Positions 21,454 through 29,690 of a DNA stretch of 64,000 bases are shown piece by piece. The position numbers were made by a program, and so were the translations under genes. Source of the DNA: Mycobacterium sp. MFM001 (lineage in GTDB: Bacteria > Actinomycetota > Actinomycetes > Mycobacteriales > Mycobacteriaceae); assembly GCF_003402475.1 (NCBI RefSeq), contig NZ_BFAB01000002.1, positions 62,001-126,000 of the forward strand, written 5' to 3'. The notes under the pieces were generated by a model. The model had not been told where the DNA came from. It was given only the letters and a program-made list of their open reading frames with translations, and ran no database searches. Position 1 is the stretch's first letter, and each line of letters starts with the position of its first letter.

Positions 21454-22148
21454 CCGAATTCCGCGGTGAGGAGCCGCCGTCGGTGCTGGTGTTTGATGTC
21501 AACGAAACTCTCCTCGACTTCGAGGCGATGACACCGCTTTTCGTACGCGTCTTCGGTGATGCCCGGGTGCTGCGCGAGTGGATGACCGAGTTGTTCATGT
21601 ACTCGATGACCACGACGCTGTCGGGCCTGTACGTCGATTACTTCACGCTCGGCCAAGGATTGTTGCAGATGGTCGCCGACATCCACGGCGTGCCCATCAC
21701 CGCGCAGGATCTGCAAGCCGTGCGGGACGGCATGCTGACCCTGCCGGCGTACCCCGATGTCGCTGATGGGCTATCCGTACTGCGCGACAATGGTTTTCGG
21801 CTTGTCACGCTGACGAATTCGCCCCCCAACCCCGACGGTCCGAGCCCATTGGAGCACGCCGGGCTGGGTCGGTTCTTCGAGCAGCAATTCAGCGTCGACG
21901 CCAGTCGCGTCTACAAGCCGGCGGTGCAGCTGTATCAGGACGTGGCTCGGCGGCTCGATGTGGTGCCCTCGAGGTGCATGATGGTCGCCGCCCATGTGTG
22001 GGACATCATCGGCGCGCAGAGTGCCGGATTCACCTCCGCGTTGATCGCCCGCCCCGGCAACGCGCCCCTGCCAGTCCGCGGTCTACGGCAGCCAAACGTT
22101 GTCGCGTCCGACTTGCGCGAGTTCGCGCAGTGCCTGACCAGCGCGTGA
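21450..22148 (+). CDS. HAD superfamily haloacid dehalogenase type II-like protein
   Basis: A 232-residue HAD hydrolase. Motif I FDVNETLLD has the nucleophile Asp16, motif II TNS lies at 122-124, the conserved Lys is Lys156 (VYKPAVQLY) and motif III is VAAHVWDIIGAQSAGF with Asp185. The cap helices follow motif I. This is the L-2-haloacid dehalogenase branch. The characterised enzymes have Ser-Ser-Asn before the motif III region, while this one has Ala-Ala-His as in many actinobacterial members, so dehalogenase activity is not assured. The GTG start overlaps the VOC stop by four bases (GTGA). Confidence 0.9.
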   Translation: MTEFRGEEPPSVLVFDVNETLLDFEAMTPLFVRVFGDARVLREWMTELFMYSMTTTLSGLYVDYFTLGQGLLQMVADIHGVPITAQDLQAVRDGMLTLPAYPDVADGLSVLRDNGFRLVTLTNSPPNPDGPSPLEHAGLGRFFEQQFSVDASRVYKPAVQLYQDVARRLDVVPSRCMMVAAHVWDIIGAQSAGFTSALIARPGNAPLPVRGLRQPNVVASDLREFAQCLTSA

Positions 22149-22174
22149 TGTTGCGGACACACAGAGAGGAAACG

Positions 22175-23236
22175 ATGGAGATTGCCGACAATCACGGGTC
22201 ATCGCCAGGCTCGCTGCCCGTGGCACCGGCGGTGGTGCGAGAACGGCCGGGCGGGGAAAACATGCGCGCGATCATCCTGGAAAGGTTCGGCGGACTCGAC
22301 AGCCTGGTCTACGCCGATATCCCCAAACCACTGCCCAAGGAGGGCGAGGTCGTCATCCAGATCAAAGGATTCGGTATCAACCACGCCGAGATGCACATGC
22401 GTCGAGGCGAGTGGGCCGAAGCAGCGGAAGTCAGCGGCATCGAATGCGTCGGGATCGTCGACTCCTGTCCAGGCGGGGAGTTTCCGGTCGGCGCCAAGGT
22501 CGCTGCACTCATGGGCGGCCTCGGACGAACGATCAATGGCAGCTACGCCGAGTACACCCGCGTGCGCGCCGCCAACGTCGCTCTCATCGAGTCCGACCTG
22601 CCCTGGTCACAGTTGGCGGCACTGCCCGAAACCTATGCGACCGCCTGGACGTGTCTCTTCCGCAGTCTCAATCTCGCCGCGGGACAAATACTGGTGATAC
22701 GCGGCGCCACTTCGTCTTTCGGCCAGGCAGCGCTCAAAATGGCGGTTGCTGCCGGCGCACGTGTCATAGCCACCACACGCAGCCACAAGCGCTTCCCCAT
22801 GCTCGAGGAGCTCGGCGCCTCACGTGTCGAGCTGGAGAAGCCCAGTCTTGCCGGGCAGATCGCGGAAGCCAAACAGATCGACGCGGTCTTGGATCTCGTT
22901 GGCAACAGCACCATTCTCGATTCCCTCGACATGCTGCGCCGCGGTGGCATTGCATGCCTGGCGGGTTGGCTGGGAGGGCTCGCGCCGATCGCCGACTTCA
23001 ACCCACTGCAGCAGATGGCCAGTGGCGTGTACCTGACATTCTTCGGCAGCTTCGTGTTCGGCACGCCGGGTTTTCCGCTATCTGATGTGCCTCTCGGAGA
23101 GATCGCACGGCAAGTCGCCGACGGCCGACTCGAGGCCAAGCCCGCACACGTCTTTGCCTTCAACGAGATTCATGAAGCCCACCGCATCATGGAGACCGGC
23201 GAAGCCGCTGGAAAGATGGTTGTTGTCGTGGAATGA
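22175..23236 (+). CDS. Zinc-free MDR / quinone oxidoreductase-like dehydrogenase
   Basis: A medium-chain dehydrogenase/reductase of about 353 residues (324 if started at ATG 22262). The catalytic domain begins MRAIILERFGGLDSLVYADIPKPLPKEGEVVIQIKGFGINHAEMHMRRGEW; the GHE zinc motif of alcohol dehydrogenases is missing. The Rossmann region has RGATSSFGQAALKMAVAAGARVIATTRS, and LDLVGN is present. It most resembles NAD(P)H:quinone/enone reductases that reduce electrophilic C=C bonds or quinones. ATG 22175 has a good AGAGAGGA site, but the extra 29 residues are not part of the fold. It lies 26 bases after the HAD gene. Confidence 0.88.
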   Translation: MEIADNHGSSPGSLPVAPAVVRERPGGENMRAIILERFGGLDSLVYADIPKPLPKEGEVVIQIKGFGINHAEMHMRRGEWAEAAEVSGIECVGIVDSCPGGEFPVGAKVAALMGGLGRTINGSYAEYTRVRAANVALIESDLPWSQLAALPETYATAWTCLFRSLNLAAGQILVIRGATSSFGQAALKMAVAAGARVIATTRSHKRFPMLEELGASRVELEKPSLAGQIAEAKQIDAVLDLVGNSTILDSLDMLRRGGIACLAGWLGGLAPIADFNPLQQMASGVYLTFFGSFVFGTPGFPLSDVPLGEIARQVADGRLEAKPAHVFAFNEIHEAHRIMETGEAAGKMVVVVE

Positions 23237-23318
23237 GCTCCCGTGAGCGGTGAACCCACCGAGTGCGCTGCACGTGAAACAGTGTGGGGCACAACGCGCC
23301 CCGAGGAAGGACACGACA

Positions 23319-23816
23319 ATGCACGGTGGGGTTCGGTGGGATTATGTCACCTACGTCGGCCAAGCGGTTAGCCGCTATGGGCTCGTGATCGTGTTGGCGT
23401 GGATCGGATTCGGCAAATACGTCAAGATGGAAAGCCGGGTACTCATCCAGCACAGCCCACTGATGTCGTGGCTTTACCACTTTCTCAGCGTGGGCGCCGT
23501 CGCAGCGGCACTGGGCAGCGCGGAGATCGTGGCAGCCCTTCTGATCGCACTCCGGCCACTCTGGCCGCGGGCGTCAGCAGTGGGCAGTGCGATGGCCATA
23601 GTGCTCTTCCTGGGGACGTTGAGTTTCCTGTTCACCACGCCCGGGATCGTCGCTGGCCACGCAGGCCCCGTCCCTGTGCTCAGTGCACAACCGGGCCAGT
23701 TCCTGCTCAAGGATCTGGTGCTGATTGGCGTGGCTATCTGGACGCTCGGCGACTCGCTCGTAGCCGATACCCAAACGCATAGGGGCGCTGCCCGCGATAC
23801 CGGAGGTACCGGCTAG
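23319..23816 (+). CDS. DUF417 (RclC/YkgB-like) membrane protein
   Basis: A 165-residue integral membrane protein with about four helices. The N-terminal part matches DUF417: GLVIVLAWIGFGKYVKMESRVLIQHSPLMSWLYHFLSV, then GSAEIVAALLIALRP and FLGTLSFLFTTPG. In E. coli the family member RclC belongs to the reactive-chlorine resistance operon rclABC; its biochemical role is unresolved. ATG 23319 has a GAGGAAGG site. It is the last gene of the accessory block and shares the strand and close spacing of the dehydrogenase gene. Confidence 0.88.
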   Translation: MHGGVRWDYVTYVGQAVSRYGLVIVLAWIGFGKYVKMESRVLIQHSPLMSWLYHFLSVGAVAAALGSAEIVAALLIALRPLWPRASAVGSAMAIVLFLGTLSFLFTTPGIVAGHAGPVPVLSAQPGQFLLKDLVLIGVAIWTLGDSLVADTQTHRGAARDTGGTG

Positions 23817-23847
23817 CCTCATCGTGAGCCAACCGATAGGAGCGTTC

Positions 23848-24678
23848 ATGGAGGGGTTTGCCGGAAAGGTGGCCGTGGTCACCGGCGCCGGTTCGGGTAT
23901 CGGCCAGGCGCTGGCCGTCGAGCTGGCCCGCTCGGGCGCCAAGTTGGCAATCAGCGACATCAACACCGAAGGACTGGCGCAAACCGAAGAGCGGCTCAAG
24001 GCGATCGGCGCGCCCGTCAAGGCGGACCGCCTCAACGTCGCCGAGCGCGAGGCCTTCTTGGTCTACGCCGACGCGGTCAACGAGCATTTCGGCAAGGTGA
24101 ACCAGATCTACAACAACGCCGGGATCGCGTTCACCGGTGACGTCGAGGTCAGCCAGTTCAAGGACATCGAACGGGTGATGGACGTCGACTTCTGGGGCGT
24201 GGTGAACGGCACCAAAGCCTTTCTGCCGCATCTGATCGCCTCCGGCGACGGGCACGTCATCAACGTCTCCAGCGTCTTCGGGCTGTTCTCGGTTCCCGGG
24301 CAGGCCGCCTACAACTCAGCCAAGTTCGCCGTCCGCGGCTTCACCGAGGCGCTGCGGCAGGAGATGATTCTGGCCGGCCACCCGGTGAAGGTCACCACCG
24401 TGCATCCCGGGGGCGTCAAGACCGCGATCGCCCGCAATGCCACCGCCGCCGAGGGGATCGACTCCAACGAGCTGGCCGAGTTCTTCGACAAGCGCCTCGC
24501 CAGCACCAGCCCGCAGCGGGCAGCCCGGATCATCCTGGAAGCCGTGCGCAAGAACAAGGCCCGAGTGCTGGTCGGCGCGGACGCCAAGGCGCTGGACCTG
24601 ATCGTGCGCGCGACCGGTTCCGGCTACCAGCGGCTGTTCGCCGCGGTGATGGGCCGGGCGATGCCCCCCACCCACTGA
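23848..24678 (+). CDS. Short-chain dehydrogenase/reductase (Rv1245c-like)
   Basis: A 276-residue classical SDR. The cofactor motif is TGAGSGIG (residues about 12-19), with NNAG near 92, the catalytic Ser in NVSSVFG and YNSAK as the Tyr-x3-Lys pair, then HPGGVKT. The predicted fold is complete and cytoplasmic; the substrate is unknown. ATG 23848 follows TAGGAG and gives the same length as I recall for Rv1245c; a GTG eight codons upstream (23824) was rejected. It marks the return to conserved gene order after the accessory block and faces the convergent lpqZ gene. Confidence 0.93.
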   Translation: MEGFAGKVAVVTGAGSGIGQALAVELARSGAKLAISDINTEGLAQTEERLKAIGAPVKADRLNVAEREAFLVYADAVNEHFGKVNQIYNNAGIAFTGDVEVSQFKDIERVMDVDFWGVVNGTKAFLPHLIASGDGHVINVSSVFGLFSVPGQAAYNSAKFAVRGFTEALRQEMILAGHPVKVTTVHPGGVKTAIARNATAAEGIDSNELAEFFDKRLASTSPQRAARIILEAVRKNKARVLVGADAKALDLIVRATGSGYQRLFAAVMGRAMPPTH

Positions 24679-24698
24679 GGCTGCCCCGTCTGGGCGAC

Positions 24699-25541
24699 CT
24701 AACGCCCCAGCGGGTGTTCACCGAGCCACGCGTCGGCAACCGCCTGCGGGTCGGCGCCCTTGGCGACCTGACGGCGCATATCGACCAGTGCGGCGGTGTC
24801 CAGCACACCGGCCACCTCGTTGATCGCCAACAGCTGCCGGTCGGCCAGTTCGTTGCGGCGATACAGCGGCACCACGTTTTCGGCCTGCACCAACGCCGGC
24901 TTCCCGTCGGCCAGCACCACTAAGTCGCCGGGCACGTCAGGGGCCGCCGTGGTGGTCCACGCCGCGGTAACCTGCCCGTCCCGCAACGCCGCGAACATCG
25001 TTGCGGCATCCGGGAATTGGCGGGCAAGCGGCAGTTGGCAGCTGCTTATTTTGGTCGGTGTCCGGCTGCCGGCGATCGCCCCTACGACGATGCCACGGCA
25101 ATGCCGGGGCAAGGCGCTCAGTTCGGTGCCGCCCCACGCCTTGGCCGTCGACTGCGTGACCGCCAGTGCCGGCTTGTCCTCGGCGGCGGTCGCATAGTCC
25201 CCGGCGGCGATCCCCTCGGGTAGCACGCCGATCATCGCCCGGTAGACCTGTTCGTCGGAACGCACTTTGGCGCCCGGCTCGAACACCTGTAACACCTGGC
25301 CGGTGAACCCGGGGACGACGGTGTAGGCCCCGGCGTCGAGCTTGCTCAGCGGGTCGGGCGCCGACTCGCTGCGCGCGGGGAACCCATACGACCGCAGCGC
25401 CCCGACATAGATGTCGGCGAGCAGCACGGACTCGGTGTCGGATCCGACCAGCAACTCGGGCGCATGGTGGTGCGTCTCGGCACAGCCCGCCAGTGCCAGC
25501 GCCGCGGCGAGCACCAGCGCCGCAAGCTTGCCGGCGGTCAC
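24699..25541 (-). CDS. lpqZ: LpqZ, osmoprotectant/amine-binding lipoprotein
   Basis: A 280-residue lipoprotein with signal peptide MTAGKLAALVLAAALALAGC (lipobox LAGC). The mature part resembles ProX/OpuAC substrate-binding proteins: LLVGSDTESVLLADIYVGALRSYGF, KLDAGAYTVVPGFTGQVLQVF, MFAALRDGQVTAAWTTTA, and a C-terminal RRQVAKGADPQAVADAWLGEHPL. It probably binds a glycine-betaine-like ligand, but no permease or ATPase is adjacent. The GTG start overlaps the malic enzyme stop by four bases, so the genes are coupled although functionally unlike. A small hairpin TGGGCG/CGCCCCA sits in the gap to the convergent SDR gene. Confidence 0.92.
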   Translation of the reverse strand: MTAGKLAALVLAAALALAGCAETHHHAPELLVGSDTESVLLADIYVGALRSYGFPARSESAPDPLSKLDAGAYTVVPGFTGQVLQVFEPGAKVRSDEQVYRAMIGVLPEGIAAGDYATAAEDKPALAVTQSTAKAWGGTELSALPRHCRGIVVGAIAGSRTPTKISSCQLPLARQFPDAATMFAALRDGQVTAAWTTTAAPDVPGDLVVLADGKPALVQAENVVPLYRRNELADRQLLAINEVAGVLDTAALVDMRRQVAKGADPQAVADAWLGEHPLGR

Positions 25542-26707
25542 TCCGGAGTGTCGGCGGCCGCTGCCACCGCGGCCGCCACCGCCGGTCCCACCCGCGGGTC
25601 CAGCGGGCTCGGCACAATCCGGTCCGGCGCGAGGTCGTCGGCGACGACGGAGACGATTGCCTCGGCCGCGGCCACCTTCATCGCCTCGGTGATCCGACGT
25701 GCTCCGGCGTCCAGCGCACCGAGGAACACCCCGGGGAAGGCCAGCACATTGTTGATCTGGTTCGGGAAATCGCTGCGGCCGGTGGCGACGATCGCGGCGT
25801 GCCGGGCCGCCACATCCGGATGGATCTCCGGGTCGGGGTTCGACAGCGCGAACACGATGCCGTCGGGGGCCATCGTCGCGATCAGCTCCTCGGGGACCAC
25901 ACCGCCCGACACGCCCAGGAACATGTCGGCGCCCTTGAGCGCTTCGACCATGCCGCCGGTGAGGCCGTCGGGATTGGTGGACCGCGCCAGGTCGGCCTTG
26001 ATGGTGGTCAGGTCGTCGCGGCCGGTGTGCAGAATCCCGCGCGAGTCCAGCAGGGTGATGTGCGAAATACCCACGGACATCAGGATTTTCGCGCATGCTA
26101 AGCCGGCAGCGCCGACGCCGGAGATCACCACGCGCAGCGAGGCCATGTCACGGCCGAGCACCTTGGTCGCGCCGATCAGCGCCGCCAGCACCACGATCGC
26201 GGTGCCGTGCTGGTCGTCGTGCATGACCGGGCAATCCAACGCCTCGACCAGGCGGCGTTCGATCTCAAAGCACCGCGGCGCAGAGATGTCCTCGAGGTTC
26301 ACCGCGCCGAACGTCGGCCGCAACCGCACCAGCGTGTCGACGATCTCATCGGGGTCCTTGGTGTCCAGCACGATCGGGATCGAGTCCAGGCCGGCGAACG
26401 CCTTGAACAGCGCGCATTTGCCTTCCATCACCGGCAGCGCTGCCGCAGCGCCGATGTCACCGAGACCCAGCACCGCACTGCCGTCGCTGACCACGGCCAC
26501 CAGCCGGTGCGCCCAGGTGTAGCGCGCGGCCAACGTGTGGTCGGCCGCGATCGCGCGACTGACCTGTGCCACGCCCGGGGTGTAGGCGATCGACAGCGCG
26601 CGCTGCGTGTCCAGCGGGGCCCTCAACTGCATGGAAAGCTTGCCGGCTTGGTGCGCCTCGAAGATTTCCTCGTCTGCTAAGACGATGTGCGGGCTTGGTT
26701 CGGACAC
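25538..26707 (-). CDS. NAD(P)-dependent malic enzyme
   Basis: A 389-residue short-form malic enzyme. Visible motifs are SIAYTPGVAQVSRAIAAD, GSAVLGLGDIGAAAALPVMEGKCALFKAFAGLDSIPIVLD, VNLEDISAPRCFEIERRL, CPVMHDDQHGTAIVVLAAL, and the Rossmann region VVISGVGAAGLACAKILM. It oxidatively decarboxylates malate to pyruvate. The GTG start lies 20 bases after the malate dehydrogenase stop, and the stop overlaps lpqZ, giving an mdh-malic enzyme-lpqZ operon. In M. tuberculosis the malic enzyme mez is encoded elsewhere, so the pairing with mdh is noteworthy. Confidence 0.94.
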   Translation of the reverse strand: MSEPSPHIVLADEEIFEAHQAGKLSMQLRAPLDTQRALSIAYTPGVAQVSRAIAADHTLAARYTWAHRLVAVVSDGSAVLGLGDIGAAAALPVMEGKCALFKAFAGLDSIPIVLDTKDPDEIVDTLVRLRPTFGAVNLEDISAPRCFEIERRLVEALDCPVMHDDQHGTAIVVLAALIGATKVLGRDMASLRVVISGVGAAGLACAKILMSVGISHITLLDSRGILHTGRDDLTTIKADLARSTNPDGLTGGMVEALKGADMFLGVSGGVVPEELIATMAPDGIVFALSNPDPEIHPDVAARHAAIVATGRSDFPNQINNVLAFPGVFLGALDAGARRITEAMKVAAAEAIVSVVADDLAPDRIVPSPLDPRVGPAVAAAVAAAADTPE

Positions 26708-26727
26708 GTCCTTGAGCGTACTGCGGC

Positions 26728-27717
26728 TCAGATCAAGCCCAGTTCGGTGACCGCCTTGCGCTCGTCGGCGAGCTCGGCGGTCGACTTGTCGATCCGGCCG
26801 CGGGAGAATTCGTCGATCTCGAGGCCCTGAACGATGCTCCAGTTGCCGTTCTTGGTGGTCACCGGGAACGACGAGATCAGCCCCTCCGGCACGTCGTAGG
26901 AGCCGTCGGAGACGACCGCCATCGACACCCAGTCGCCGTCGGGGCTGCCCAGCAGCCAGTCCCGGGCGGCGTCGATGGTGGCCGAGGCGGCCGAAGCGGC
27001 CGAGGAGGCGCCGCGCGCGTCGATGATCGCCGCGCCGCGCTTGGCGACGGTCGGGATGAAGTCGTTCTCGATCCAGGACTGGTCGCCCACGACCTCGGCA
27101 GCGTTGCGGCCCTTCACCTCGGCGTGGAACACGTCGGGGTACTGGGTGGCCGAGTGGTTGCCCCAAATCGTCATCTTCTTGATGTCGGTGACCGCGGCGC
27201 CGGTTTTCTTCGCCAGCTGCGAGATGGCCCGGTTGTGGTCCAGCCGGGTCAGGGCGGAGAACCGCTCCTTGGGGATGTCGGGCGCGTTGCTCATCGCGAT
27301 CAGCGCGTTGGTGTTGGCCGGGTTGCCGGTCACGCCGATGCGGACGTCGTCGGCGGCAACATCGTTGAGTGCCTTGCCCTGGGCGGTGAAGATGGCGCCG
27401 TTGGCCTCCAGCAGGTCGCTGCGCTCCATGCCCGGGCCGCGCGGGCGTGCGCCGACGAGCAGCGCGAGGTTCACGCCGCTGAAGATCTTGTTGGGGTCCG
27501 CGCCGATCTCGACGCCGGCCAGCAGCGGAAATGCGCAGTCGTCGAGCTCCATCACCACACCCTCGAGCGCCTTGAGGGCAGGCTCGATCTCGAGCAGCCG
27601 CAGCTCGATCGGGCGGTCGGGGCCAAGCAGCGCGCCGCTCGCCAGGCGGAACAACAGGCTGTAGCCGATCTGGCCGGCGGCGCCGGTGACGGCGACCTTG
27701 AGGGGACTTGTGCTCAC
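26728..27717 (-). CDS. mdh: Malate dehydrogenase
   Basis: A 329-residue NAD-dependent malate dehydrogenase of the cytosolic/actinobacterial type. The Rossmann motif is [19 protein letters not shown], substrate-binding regions include [15 protein letters not shown] and TRLDHNRA, and the catalytic His is in [12 protein letters not shown]. It interconverts malate and oxaloacetate in the TCA cycle. GTG 27717 follows AGGAGC. It is the first gene of a three-gene operon with malic enzyme and lpqZ and is divergent from corA. Confidence 0.97.
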   Translation of the reverse strand: MSTSPLKVAVTGAAGQIGYSLLFRLASGALLGPDRPIELRLLEIEPALKALEGVVMELDDCAFPLLAGVEIGADPNKIFSGVNLALLVGARPRGPGMERSDLLEANGAIFTAQGKALNDVAADDVRIGVTGNPANTNALIAMSNAPDIPKERFSALTRLDHNRAISQLAKKTGAAVTDIKKMTIWGNHSATQYPDVFHAEVKGRNAAEVVGDQSWIENDFIPTVAKRGAAIIDARGASSAASAASATIDAARDWLLGSPDGDWVSMAVVSDGSYDVPEGLISSFPVTTKNGNWSIVQGLEIDEFSRGRIDKSTAELADERKAVTELGLI

Positions 27718-27878
27718 GTCGGTTGCTCCTTGGGCAGTATTGCGTCGCGTCGAAACTAGCGCACCGACGCCGGAGCCAAACCTCGGGTCGCCCGGAGCGG
27801 CTCACAGGTGCTGATCTGCCAGGACGCGTAGCATTGCCGACGCTTGGCCCGTTCTGCGCTGACGACGGAGGTGACCCG

Positions 27879-28982
27879 ATGCCATCGTTTCGCGCGTTGT
27901 CGCCGTCGCTGCGACCGACCGTGCGCACGAAGGTCGGCGAGCCCGCCGGCCCGTCGGTCCAGTCGCCGATCGAGCGCGTCATGGTCGACTGCGGCGTCTA
28001 CGTCGACGGCAAGCGGCTGCCCGGGGCGTTCACGCCCGCCGACGCGCTCGCCAAGGCGCGGGAGGTCGAGCAGGCCGGCCAGGAGGCGTTCGTCTGGATC
28101 GGCCTGCACGAGCCCGACGAAACCCAGATGAAGGACGTCGCCGATGTTTTCGGGCTGCACCCGCTGGCCACCGAGGACGCCGTGCATGCCCATCAGCGAC
28201 CCAAGCTGGAGCGCTACGACGAGACGCTGTTTTTGGTCCTCAAGACGGTGAACTACGTGCCGCACGACTCGGTGGTGCTGGCCCGCGAGGTCGTCGAGAC
28301 CGGCGAGGTGATGATCTTCGTCGGCAAGAACTTTGTGGTCACGGTCCGGCACGGCGAACACGGCGGACTGTCCGACGTGCGCAAACGCATGGACGCCGAC
28401 CCGGAGCACATGCGGCTGGGACCGTATGCGGTGATGCACGCGATCGCCGACCACGTGGTCGACCACTATCTGGCCGTCACCAACTTGATGGAAACCGACA
28501 TCGACGCCATCGAGGAGGTGGCGTTCGCGCCCGGGCAGCGCACCGACGTCGAACCGATCTATCAGATCAAGCGCGAAGTCGTCGAGCTGCGCCGCTGCGT
28601 CAACCCGCTGTCGGTTCCGTTCCAGCGCATGCAGACCGAACACAAAGACCTGATCTCCAAGGAAGTGCGGCGCTATCTGCGCGACGTCGCCGACCATCAG
28701 ACGCACGCCGCCGACCAGATCGCCGGCTACGACGAGATGCTCAGCTCACTGGTGCAAGCCGCGCTGGCCCGGGTTGGCATGCAGCAGAACACCGACATGC
28801 GCAAGATGTCGGCGTGGGCCGCCATCATCGCGGTGCCCACGATGATCGCCGGGATCTACGGCATGAACTTCGACTGGATGCCGATCCTGGACTGGCGGTG
28901 GGGCTATCCGGTGGTGCTCCTCGTGATGGCAATGTTCTGTCTGGTCCTGTATCGCACCTTCCGGCGCAACCGCTGGCTCTAG
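27879..28982 (+). CDS. corA: Magnesium/cobalt transporter CorA
   Basis: A 367-residue CorA-family channel. The long N-terminal cytoplasmic domain is followed by a stalk helix and two C-terminal membrane helices. The first ends in the signature YGMNF and the second is YPVVLLVMAMFCLVLYRTF, with the basic tail RRNRWL. It assembles as a pentamer for Mg2+ uptake. ATG 27879 has a strong GGAGGTGA site. A palindromic terminator follows directly. Confidence 0.96.
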   Translation: MPSFRALSPSLRPTVRTKVGEPAGPSVQSPIERVMVDCGVYVDGKRLPGAFTPADALAKAREVEQAGQEAFVWIGLHEPDETQMKDVADVFGLHPLATEDAVHAHQRPKLERYDETLFLVLKTVNYVPHDSVVLAREVVETGEVMIFVGKNFVVTVRHGEHGGLSDVRKRMDADPEHMRLGPYAVMHAIADHVVDHYLAVTNLMETDIDAIEEVAFAPGQRTDVEPIYQIKREVVELRRCVNPLSVPFQRMQTEHKDLISKEVRRYLRDVADHQTHAADQIAGYDEMLSSLVQAALARVGMQQNTDMRKMSAWAAIIAVPTMIAGIYGMNFDWMPILDWRWGYPVVLLVMAMFCLVLYRTFRRNRWL

Positions 28983-28986
28983 TTTG

Positions 28987-29046
28987 GCGAGCAGACAGAG
29001 AATCGCGTTACCGCAGGCGAATTCATGCGATTCTGCGTCTGCTCAC
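28987..29046. terminator. 60-bp palindrome between corA and the SUFU gene
   Basis: Arms of about 20 bp: left GCGAGCAGACAGAGAATCGC (28987-29006), right beginning GCGATTCTGCGTCTGCTCAC (29027-29046), with a few mismatches and a 20-base loop. It lies between convergent genes and overlaps the SUFU gene's stop. It is nearly the same sequence as the element at 45243-45302. A bidirectional terminator is inferred. Confidence 0.65.
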
Positions 29047-29690
29047 GCGGAAGAGGCGCGACGGTTCGGGTCCAGCACGTCGACGCCGTCGGCCCGCCAC
29101 GCCTCGCGCATGGCCTCGGCGCCTTTGAGGCGCACCCACGCCGCCTCGGTCGCCGTGATCGGCGTCGCCGACAAGAAGCTCACCGGCTCGCGGGGCGGGT
29201 CGAGCGGCAGCTCAGCGATGTCGCTGCGGCCCAACAACACCGCGGTGAACGGCGCCCGTCCGGATGGTCGCGTCCAGAGCGGCGAACCGAGGTCGATCAG
29301 CGCGTCGGGCACCAGCACCACACCCTCGACCGCCGGTGTTGCCGCCACGACTGCCAGGCTGCGGGCCAGCCCGGTGATCGGCCCGGCTAATGGTGGCGAC
29401 CCGCGGCGCCCGGCTTCGCCGCGCTTGCGATCGCCACGCGGATCACGCAGGCGCAGAACGACTTCCGCGCGCGGACCCTGTAGCGGGTCGGCCACCATCG
29501 CGGTCGGGTCGACCATCGGATGCCGCGAACAACCCAGCGACACGTAGTGCACCACCCCGTCGCCGTCCGGCCGGAAACGCAGCACCTCGATGGGCTCGGC
29601 GCCCAGAAACGTCACACTCGCAACATCGGGGTCCGCGTCACCGAAGTGAGCGCACACGTGTGCGCGGACGTCAGTCAGAATCTGTGTCAC
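29043..29690 (-). CDS. Suppressor-of-fused (SUFU) domain protein
   Basis: A 215-residue protein. SUFU-domain features include [32 protein letters not shown] at the N-terminus and [13 protein letters not shown] and [25 protein letters not shown] further on. Bacterial SUFU proteins are of uncertain function; some are immunity proteins. The GTG start overlaps the 3' end of sugC by 20 bases, so it is probably translated from the sugar-transporter mRNA. A 41-bp repeat (29395-29435) is inserted in frame and supplies the basic peptide [15 protein letters not shown], which looks foreign to the fold. Confidence 0.82.
   Translation of the reverse strand: MTQILTDVRAHVCAHFGDADPDVASVTFLGAEPIEVLRFRPDGDGVVHYVSLGCSRHPMVDPTAMVADPLQGPRAEVVLRLRDPRGDRKRGEAGRRGSPPLAGPITGLARSLAVVAATPAVEGVVLVPDALIDLGSPLWTRPSGRAPFTAVLLGRSDIAELPLDPPREPVSFLSATPITATEAAWVRLKGAEAMREAWRADGVDVLDPNRRASSA
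29395..29435 (-). repeat. 41-bp palindromic repeat, copy 1 (inside the SUFU gene)
   Basis: Perfect 41-bp match, in opposite orientation, to 56579-56619. The unit begins GGCGATCGC and ends GGTCGCC, with an inner CGCGGCG/CGCCGCG stem, so it can fold as a hairpin. Here it is read through in frame as part of the SUFU protein. Confidence 0.85.

Noticed and set aside
17634..23236. A complete dichloroethane-type degradation pathway
   Set aside because: No aldehyde dehydrogenase or zinc alcohol dehydrogenase is present, and the hydrolase lacks the halide-binding Trp after its nucleophile; only a looser electrophile-processing role is supported.
22175..23236. Zinc-dependent alcohol dehydrogenase
   Set aside because: The GHE zinc-binding motif and structural Cys cluster are missing; it fits the zinc-free quinone oxidoreductase branch.
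20150..23816. Further TGGG-N8-CCCA operators before the dehydrogenase and RclC-like genes
   Set aside because: No full 16-bp copy was found in these gaps; the genes are more likely read from the DUF427 promoter.
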